A program made the position numbers and the translations under genes. Source: Selaginella moellendorffii (Eukaryota > Streptophyta > Lycopodiopsida > Selaginellales > Selaginellaceae). Taken from it: a stretch of 64,000 bases of DNA. Below the pieces are notes generated by a model. That model was given only the letters and a program-made list of their open reading frames with translations. It did not search any database and was not told the origin of the DNA. How positions within the stretch are numbered: position 1 is the stretch's first letter; each line of letters begins with the position of its first letter. This document shows, piece after piece, positions 54,425 through 64,000 of this stretch. The DNA is taken from contig NW_003314275.1 of the NCBI RefSeq assembly GCF_000143415.4, forward strand, positions 257,577-321,576. The letters run 5' to 3'.

Positions 54425-55214
54425 ATGGGTGCCGAGAATCGCTACAATGCACAAGGGCAGAGGATGGTGGCTGGATGCATTCCCTACCGGAGGGAAAAGG
54501 ACAGTGACACGGTTGAGATTCTCATGGTGAGATCGCAAAATGGTCACAACATCGTCTTCCCCAAGGCAAGTGGATCCCTCTCTCTTCTTGGCGATTTTCC
54601 TCCCCGCTAACTCGATCCAATCCCTCGCTTCTACAGGGAGGATGGGAAGTCGACGAGAGCGTACAAGACGCTGCAATTCGCGAAGCACAAGAGGAGGCTG
54701 GAGTTCATGGCCACGTCCGGGTAAGCGACGAGAAGAAGAGATCGATTGCTGGTGTCTAATTGGGATCGAATTCGTCGCGCAGGATGAGCTGGGCGTTTGG
54801 ATCTTCCACAAGAGAAGCCACCAGCAATGGGAGACCAACCCAGACGGCGCTTGCGAAGTTCACATGTTCCTCCTCGAGGTGACCCAAGAGCTGGATACAT
54901 GGCCGGAGCAACACCGAGGGAGAGTATGGGTAAGCGCAATCCAGATCTCTCTTCCTCTCTCTCTCTCTCTGTGGAGAAGAGAAGACGAAAACGACTCCAT
55001 AGCTTTTACTTACCACCACCACTCTCTGTTCACCCAGATTGATCTCAACGAGGTCGAGAAGATAACGCTGGAGCGGTGCCACCACAATTGGATGCGCGAG
55101 GCTCTGGGAATTTTCATCCAGAAGCAGACAAGCAGCTCCCTCATCGCCGAAGCTTCACCGAACGAGCCGCGCCACACTCTCTCCTTTAACGCGAGTGTCA
55201 GGTGTAGACTTTAA
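54425..55214 (+). CDS. Nudix hydrolase
   Basis: Exons 54425-54565, 54637-54720, 54783-54929 and 55038-55214 give 182 residues. The first intron has a GC donor in perfect context (AAG/GCAAGT). The Nudix box is complete: GGWEVDESVQDAAIREAQEE followed by AGV, matching GX5EX7REUXEEXGU. The N-terminus MVAGCIPYRR and the C-terminal HHNWMREALGIFIQK resemble the plant NUDT12/13/17-type group, which act on dinucleoside polyphosphates or diphosphoinositol polyphosphates. No transit peptide is evident, though a short one cannot be excluded. A 67-codon reading frame follows in the same strand 28 bases after the stop. Confidence 0.92.
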
Positions 55215-55242
55215 CCAGCCGAAGACTTGTACAGTAACCACC

Positions 55243-55446
55243 ATGGCCGAAAGAAAGAACCCACCAACATTGACACAAATGGTCCTGTTGCTTGTCTGTC
55301 TCGGTGCTCTTCTCGTTCTCTCGTTGCGTTCCAAGATCCCAGCGGCAGTCCTGGTAGAATCAAGCAAGTCTCTAAAAGAAAGAATGGAAGAACTTTGTTA
55401 CCTCGAAGTGGAAGTTGACTTTAGTTCCGATGATTGGTTTCGTTGA
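55243..55446 (+). CDS. putative membrane microprotein downstream of Nudix stop
   Basis: 67 codons from an ATG in strong context (CCACCATGGCC) to TGA at 55446. Residues ~12-30 (MVLLLVCLGALLVLSLRSKI) form one membrane helix, then a hydrophilic acidic tail (LKERMEELCYLEVEVDFSSD). It starts 28 bases after the Nudix stop, so it may sit on the same transcript as a second cistron, be a separate tiny gene, or be chance sequence in a 3' UTR. No family recognised. Confidence 0.4.
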   Translation: MAERKNPPTLTQMVLLLVCLGALLVLSLRSKIPAAVLVESSKSLKERMEELCYLEVEVDFSSDDWFR

Positions 55447-55518
55447 TTGGATTGTTGGTTTAGTAGTAGTAGTAGTCGTAGTAAGTTGGCTTTAGAGTGA
55501 CTGATACGTTCTCGTCGC

Positions 55519-57459
55519 TCAGCGCAAAGCAGCTCTTATCTGCTTGAGCCAAGCTCCCATTCCCTTTTTCTGGTCAGTAGCGGCAGCGCTCTCCACCACC
55601 CCGGTGCTGCTCACGATGTGGACGAGGGCCTTGTTGATCTTGTCCTCCACGGAGCTACCATTGTTCTCGTCGGTGGCCACCACCTGGTTACTACACCTGC
55701 GTTGTTGGTGGTGTTGTTGAGGTGAGCCTCCTCCTCCGCCAAACTTGAGCAAACGACGAGCACCTGACTTGCTTCCTCGAGCCGGCGATTCCATCGTGCC
55801 AGCCCCAGCAGCGGCGCTGCGGGATTTGGACCGTGACATTGGTGGCGTCACGTAGCAGCTCTGTGGAGTCTGAGGGGACGCAGGAAGACGAGCACGGGGT
55901 GTCTCAAACCTCTCGGGTGTGTCAGCTAGTGGTGGCGGCGGAAGTTTGTGAGCGCTGTTTGCAGGCCGTGGCTTCAAAGGACTCGGTCCAGTCAAACAGT
56001 TCACGCTGGCACTGCTGTTCCTGGGAGGAGTTCCAATCGAGAAGTTGGTTTCCTCCAGCGGCCTGAGCGAGCGCTTCACTTTCCTCCGCAGGTCTCCGAC
56101 CGTGTCTGATGTTAGCACTGGAATGGTTATAGTTCCAGCCACAACTCCTTTGCAAGTACGCACCATCTTCAGCTTCCTTGCTGCTGGAGTGTAGCTGGGA
56201 TCGTCGTCTATCACACGAACAAGAGTGGAGTTAGCCGACAAAAACTTGGATCAAGTCCAGTTTGGCACTTACCCCTGTTCTCCGAGGCTGCGTGAAAAAG
56301 CTTTCCAGCCTTGAAAGACGACTTCAAGGGACTTTTGAAAGCAGCAACCTGTAGAGTAGACTGAGGGCAAACGAAGTATTCTGCCAGCGTTTTCTTGTCC
56401 TGCAAAGTGTTGCCTGGAACAACGGAATATAGAAAGCACAGGCGTGAGGACAACAGCACACAAAGCGAACTAGAAAGCAACCTGAGAAACTGATGCGCTG
56501 TTGCCATTGCGGAATCCCCGTACGAGCTTCAACAATGTTCGTCACATCTTGCACGCGGTCCCGGCCTTGGACGATCAAGCGAAACTCCTCGTGTCCCAGC
56601 ACATTGACAGTAACGAGCATACGCCTGTGTGCTTGCTCGTTGTTCGTATCCCCTGAATGAATGACAAAGCTTAGCAGGACGAGAAAAAGGAAGACGAGAG
56701 TACAACATACCTGATACAGTCAAGTCCACAATGCTATCCTCGTAGATTGCATGAACACCATCGAAATCCTTGATGCAAAACTCATCGTGCATGACACAGC
56801 CGATGGAGGACAGAAGTTGCCGTGACTTTAGAATGCCCGTGTGCTTTTCTATGGCATCCTTGAGAGCTGACACGCGCGTATCACCACAGATGCCTTGCAA
56901 AGGCAGAATCCCATCCTTGGTCTCCACGAACAAGCGACCACCTCTTCCCGAAAGAAGCTGGGGAGCTTTCTGGAATATGGTTATTTTTTCGGCCAAAGTC
57001 AGCGAAGAACCAATTTCCAAAAACCAAGGAAAAGGAGAAAGACGAACATACCCGGAGCTCAACGATGGATTTGTCGAGAATGTTGTACTCGTGGAGCTTG
57101 GCATCGTCCGGAAGATCGACAGTCTTCCCAGCCTCTCTCCCAAAGAATGTGAGACTCTCTTCGTCCACAAAGAGCTCACACTCGTCTCTATCAGCCTGGC
57201 AAGCGTACCTCTTGTAAACCTCCTCCACTGGCATACTCTCACTCAGCCTCGTGAAGAGCGGCGCCACAAGCTGCTGCTGCTCCTCTCCAAAAAAGAGATT
57301 GTCCCTCACAAACTCCTTCAGTGTGCTCCTCACGCTGCCATTGTAGAGCAGATTGGGCGCCAGGATCAGCTTGGAGCGATCGCCAAGCGGAGCCACAGCG
57401 CCAGGGTACACATTAGCAACCGCGAGATGCTCTACTCGAATCCCTACTGTGATTGCCAT
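55519..57459 (-). CDS. protein with several ubiquitin-like folds
   Basis: Exons, read leftward, about 57459-57052, 56969-56711, 56631-56482, 56413-56273 and 56207-55519, total ~548 residues. The third exon's left border (acceptor AAG before CACACAGG) is chosen because the nearer CAG breaks the frame. Repeated ubiquitin-like segments are visible: CELFVDEESLTFFGREAGKT with YNILDKSIVELR; GGRLFVETKDGILPLQGICG with YEDSIVDLTVS; MLVTVNVLGHEEFRLIVQGR with GIPQWQQRISFSG and KTLAEYFVCPQSTLQV. The C-terminal third is Ser/Pro/Arg-rich and ends with a short helix (GMGAWLKQIRAALR). IPQWQQRI matches the ubiquitin 'IPPDQQRL' position. No conjugation-type Gly-Gly end is seen, so it is more likely a binding adaptor. 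Family name unknown to me. Confidence 0.7.
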
Positions 57460-57943
57460 CCGAGAGCAGACACATCCGATCACAGAGCCGGCAGAGGAGA
57501 GATCTGGAAGAACCGAACCCAAGATCTGGAAGAACCCAACCCAAGATCGCTCGCCCAGAGGAGAAAAATACGAAGAACCCTAGCCTCTCATGACCGTTGA
57601 AGACTGAATATCCCAGGATCTCCCCGGAAAAGAATATCCTTTAGAACATACCCGAGCCCCTTGGACCACAGGACAACTATAGTCCATGGGGACCCCGCAC
57701 GAATTAAAAACGGCCACGTCACGCGGTGTGGGAAGTGGTGTGACATGGCCAATGGTGATGCAAGCAATCATTCATACATCGGCCAAAGTTTTATTTTTTT
57801 CGCCCAAAATTTTATCATACATGCAAGGATGATTTGCGCTGCATGTGTGTGCATGTGTTTTTAAGGATCTTTGTGTGGAAATCTGTGTTGGAATGTCTTG
57901 AAGCCCCTCCTCCATCCTTTTTCCCCCATTTCCCTGCGCGGCA
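57460..57943. promoter_or_regulatory. shared promoter of UBL protein (-) and tryptophan aminotransferase (+)
   Basis: 484 bp between divergent start codons. A short direct repeat AAGATCTGGAAGAACC occurs twice near 57500 and 57520. No TATA box is evident. Confidence 0.5.
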
Positions 57944-60198
<2,255 letters not shown>

Positions 60199-60726
60199 GT
60201 GAAAGGAAGAGTTACCCGAGTTGTAGAGCAGTAGGCTGCAGCAGATTCATCTGCTGCATTTTTGCAAGAGTAACTCCTGCTGTCAGGAATGTCACGGTCT
60301 GTTCGAGTGAGAATCCGATTCTCTGAACCAAGAATCACGTTGATTTTGTGTGCGGTACAAGATACGAGCTCTTCAACTCAAAAGCTTTTTTATTGCTTAA
60401 TTTCAATGTCCACTACATTCTTCCGAGAACATGCTGCCACAAGAAAACGTGTCATATGCCAGCAAACTAGAGGGACATGCATACCGTCGTGTTCCGCCCG
60501 GAGGAAAAGAGAACTCCGCTTTTGCTTCCAAACGCTCAGTCAAATACCTGCAGAAGTTTATTCATCGATAACATGTCAAACGGAGACAAGTAAACAACAC
60601 CTCTTCTAGTGTGCCGATCAACCTTTTCTGCTTCGGAAAACGGGCCATCTGAAATACAAAATACATTCTTCTCACGTACCTTGTCAGACGCCGACGAACA
60701 AACCCGCGACGACAAAGTCGTTTAAA
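60199..60726. other. convergent 3' regions of TAR and FIP1-like gene
   Basis: No gene seen; a hairpin-forming CTGCAGCAGATTCATCTGCTGCA stretch lies at about 60237. The two 3' UTRs presumably meet here. Confidence 0.5.
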
Positions 60727-63700
60727 TCAGTTGTCATAGTCGTCATACTCGTCACAGCTATCATCGAGAGTCCCGGTCCAGCGATCAGTTTCCCGGTGGC
60801 GCGGGTTTTCCTGCCTCTTATAAACTAAATCGTCTGCTTGACCAGATGGAAACTCGTCATACGAATAGTCTCGCTCGTCCCCAGGATTATCAGTCTCATA
60901 GTCACGGTCCATCTCAAACAACTGTAAAAGCAACAGGGTCGCATAAGAAATCTATAACACAGTAACACGATTACCTCGTCATTGTATCTTCGTCTCTTCC
61001 GCTTGTACGTGTAGCCATCATCTTCCCATCTGTCGTCCTCACATTCTACATCTTCGACGTACACATCTTCTTCACATTCTCCTTCTTCCATTTCCCAACC
61101 GTCAGCTCCATCGTCATTATAATCCCTTCTCCTATACCTCGAGTCGGAGTACCTCTGCGACCGTCTTTCAGAGAGGTCACTCACCTCGTCTTCCTCCACC
61201 CCTAACACATCGTCATATCTCCTCCGTTTTCTCTTACGATCATCTCTGCATTCATGCCCAGTAAAGTCTGCATCTTCCATTTGCCAGCGTTCGTCCACTT
61301 CCTGATAATAATCATCGCAATCCCTTGCATCTTCATCTTCAGACTTTAGTCTCCGCCTTTCCTTCCTGTCCTTGTGTCTTCGCTTTCTTTCTTCTTTTCT
61401 CTCTCTCCTGTTGTCGTCTTCTAATTCTTCTGAAGCGTACGCCGTCTGTGTGTCACGGATGGTACTATTATGATACCCGCCAGCTCCTTCTTCGTTGTCC
61501 TTCTGATCTGGTTTGCTAAGATTTTCCCTCTTCCTCCTTGCATGAGCATCATCCATGCGAAGATGGAGCTTCCATCTAGCGGAGACCTTCTCAAGGACTT
61601 TCATCCTCAAGTCATCCTTGGCACCGCTATCCTGTTGCTTGAACTTTGGTCTATCCTCCGACTTCGAAAGCGACGGAGCTCTCGTAAGCTGCCGGGACTG
61701 GCCAATCCTCTCATTTGAATCCCTTGCCGGTTGCTCTTCTTCATCATCTTGCTCAAACTCGATGTCCGCAGCTCTCAAAGATACTTGTCGCCTCTCTACA
61801 GTCACTTCCGATCTCCTCTCTACTCTGTCGGCTGTCCTTTCCGATATCAGCTGGCTTCTTCTCTCTGCATTTAGCCGTATGGTCCTCCTTGCAGGCTCCA
61901 TTGTTGAAACCAACTTCTTTTCTTGAGGCGATTTTGTTTCATTTACCAGTTGAGTAACTCTTCTAACCAGAGAAATTGGTCGTTTCTCCACTTGTTCACC
62001 AAGCCTTCTCTGTGGTTTCTCCCTCGCCAGTTCACTGGGCCTCCTCTCCGCCACCAGTTCACTAGGCCTTCTCTGTGCTTTCTCCGTCACCAGTTCACTG
62101 GGCCTTCTTTCAGCTTTCTCCGTCACCAGTTCACTGGATCTTCTTTCTGCTTTCTCTGTGACCAGTTCACTAAGCCTTCTCGGTGGTTTCTCCGTCATCA
62201 GTTCACTGACCCTTCTTGGTGGCTTCTCTGTCATCAGGTCACTGAGCCTTCTCGGTGGTTTCTCTGTCCCAACATCACTGAGCCTTCTCTGAGGTTTCTC
62301 TGCCACCATTTCACCAAGCCTTCTCTGCGGAGCTGAAGCAGAAGCTCTTTCGAACCTCGGTGGTGACCTCCTAACTGGTGTCTCCTCTTCTTCGCTTAGA
62401 CGCTTGGACAATGTACGAAACCCGTTTTCAACGGAACCTTGAACCCCACCAGGCGACGATCGGGAACTAAACGTTGATCGTCCACTATGAACACAGAAAA
62501 TAATATGATGAGCATTAATAACAACTGCATACCTGGTAGACGTAGAAATGATCCCGCCTGAATAAATCCCACCGAGATTTGTCCGAGGACCGGGGGGCGT
62601 GCGACCACCAAGCCTTCCGCTCAAAGGTGAAGAGCAAAGCATTGATTGTTCCGCGGATTGACTTTCTCGGTGAAATCCTTTCCGTCTAGGCAAATCGTCA
62701 TTTCTTTGTTTGCGCCTGAATTCCCCGTGACTGTTTTCGTATCTTCCCTCGTCGATCTAAAAAAGGAAAAACGAGTTGGACCAGATAATTTTACAGTCAA
62801 ACCTGTATTCCAGATTCGGAATCACGAAGCCTTTGCCGTCGTAATTCGGAAGATCGCCGTTCGTTTCCACCTTCTTCTACCTGGATTGCTCTACCAGACT
62901 GAAACAAGGCTGGTTATAAAAAGCAAACGACTCCGTAAATCCTACGCACATGATTTCTCATTCCCCGTTGTCCTTGAGCACGTCCTCTTTGAGGCTCCGG
63001 CGTATCATTGTATCTCGCATTATCATAGTTCCAGCCCTGAGATGAACGAAAGATTTAATAACTATTGATATGCTCAAAGAGAATTCATACCTGCTGCGAA
63101 TGGCCGTTATCAAGACCACGCATCTTGCTCTTTTTAGATGCCTCGGCTTTGGCCCTGGCCTGAAATGGTTATCCAAGTTATATAAACTGGACACACATCC
63201 ATAAACAACTCGCATTACTTACAAACTCCTCACAGTACTGCTTCCAGGTGTCTTCAGTGAAACCAAAGTTGAAGTAGTCCGTTATGTCTGTCCCTTCGTA
63301 CTCCCAGGGTTTCTCTTCAAACTGATCGATGTCAATATCAAAGACCGTCCTGTAAGCACCACCCTGAAACTTACAAGAATCGCATGAAAAACCCGAGCTT
63401 ACTTTGATGGTGGAAGAACAAACTCGTATGCAGGCTGGAAAGTGTGGAAGTCCCACATCCCCAAGCCGTAGCCGGCAAACGGGATCGGCGCAATCGCCGT
63501 CGCTCCCGGTGTTTGAGGGTCAGGCACCCCAGGAGACGTGGTAGCGGGTCCCGATCCTGGTCTCACGTACTACAAATCAAAGCACACGTCAGTACGACTT
63601 GGGGAAGCGTACAAGAGAACGAGAAAGAAAGAATGGAAGAAGGAAAAAGTTTACCTTGAATTGGGAATGACGGAAACGCATTTCCGCTGCCCAGTCCACC

Positions 63701-64000
63701 TCTTCGTAATGCTCCTCGCCCCCGACCGCGAAGACTTCCTCGGGTTCGGCATCTTCGGCCCCCTCGACTCCATGAGGGTAGAAGATATCTTCGTCGTTCA
63801 CAATGAGCTGTAGATCATCCTCGCTATCACTGTCATCGGACACTGGATCTCCATCGTCCTGCGGCTGCGGCTCCTGCCCATCCACAACCTTGAGCTGCTC
63901 GTCCGACCCCTCCGAAGTAGCAGCTGGTCCCAAGTTCTCGGCTTGAGGAGGTCCAAAGTTCTCGGCTTGAGGAGCTACCTCGTCACTCTCCAGCGATGTT
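60727..64000 (-). CDS. Fip1-like polyadenylation factor (5' end outside window)
   Basis: Exons read leftward from the window edge: >64000-63655, 63569-63403, 63349-63223, 63159-63091, 63036-62950, 62898-62803, 62756-62533, 62484-60975 and 60921-60727; about 940 residues are visible. The start is to the right of the window. The acidic N-terminal part contains DDLQLIVND and EEVDWAAEMRFRHSQFKYVRPG. The Fip1 motif is KPWEYEGTDITDYFNFGFTEDTWKQYC (63330-63235). The long C-terminal exon holds nine ~12-residue repeats and then a strongly charged Arg/Asp/Glu tail with KRKRRRYDD. Fip1 bridges CPSF and poly(A) polymerase in mRNA 3' end formation; plant FIPS5-type proteins also have a long charged C-terminus. 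Confidence 0.92.
62010..62340 (-). repeat. ~36-bp coding repeat in the Fip1-like gene
   Basis: About nine tandem units encode variants of EKPPRRLSELMT (EKPQRRLSDVGT, EKPPRRVSELMT, EKAERRPSELVT and so on). The unit keeps the reading frame and each starts with an acidic-basic turn, predicting a helical or extended charged array. Confidence 0.9.

Overview
The window is nuclear DNA of a land plant. The genes have many very short introns (mostly 45-70 bp, GT-AG with two GC-AG cases). The gene set is plant-specific: tonoplast sugar transporter, class A heat stress factor, chloroplast ClpF, OVATE protein, tryptophan aminotransferase, chloroplast-lumen FKBP. Compact introns, tight spacing and TE-rich AT blocks fit a lycophyte such as Selaginella best. 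That assignment is inference; I could not search a database.

Layout. 0.1-3.2 kb: a Crinkler-like NTPase with a nuclease-like C-terminus. 3.2-18.5 kb: a gene-poor AT-rich block holding a small TRIM-type retroelement with target duplication, a decayed minus-strand coding region, a field of degenerate 22-bp palindromes partly organised in ~60-bp tandem repeats, a hairpin between direct repeats, a nearly intact 5.0-kb Ty3/gypsy LTR retrotransposon, and an F-box/kelch-like relic. 18.9-34.4 kb: a dense gene island with purple acid phosphatase, tonoplast monosaccharide transporter, lumenal FKBP, ClpF, HSF, linker histone, ULP1-type SUMO protease and OVATE family protein. 34.4-37 kb is non-coding as far as I can see. 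37-43.8 kb: an aldehyde dehydrogenase pseudogene, an unrecognised 340-residue protein, an intact mitochondrial ALDH and a small protein tyrosine phosphatase. 44-48 kb: a relic zone with an F-box/kelch pseudogene carrying a perfect 123-bp tandem duplication, a DIT1/PvcA (isocyanide synthase family) pseudogene and a partial PPR copy. 48.6-64 kb: a PB1-domain membrane microprotein, a THA8-like PPR protein, cytosolic aldolase, Nudix hydrolase, a multi-ubiquitin-like-fold protein, a TAA1/TAR tryptophan aminotransferase, and an Fip1-like polyadenylation factor whose 5' end runs off the right edge.

Most genes are unrelated housekeeping or regulatory genes. Four divergent pairs (ClpF/HSF, H1/ULP1, ALDH/PTP, UBL protein/TAR) share promoters of about 340-480 bp and several convergent pairs end within 55-160 bp of each other. 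The least ordinary items are the palindrome field, the Crinkler-like protein, the DIT1/PvcA relic, the H1 with an Arg/Ser/Lys-rich tail, the phosphatase with Ala after the catalytic Arg, and the Fip1 12-residue repeat. Exon coordinates were deduced by eye from reading frame and splice signals.
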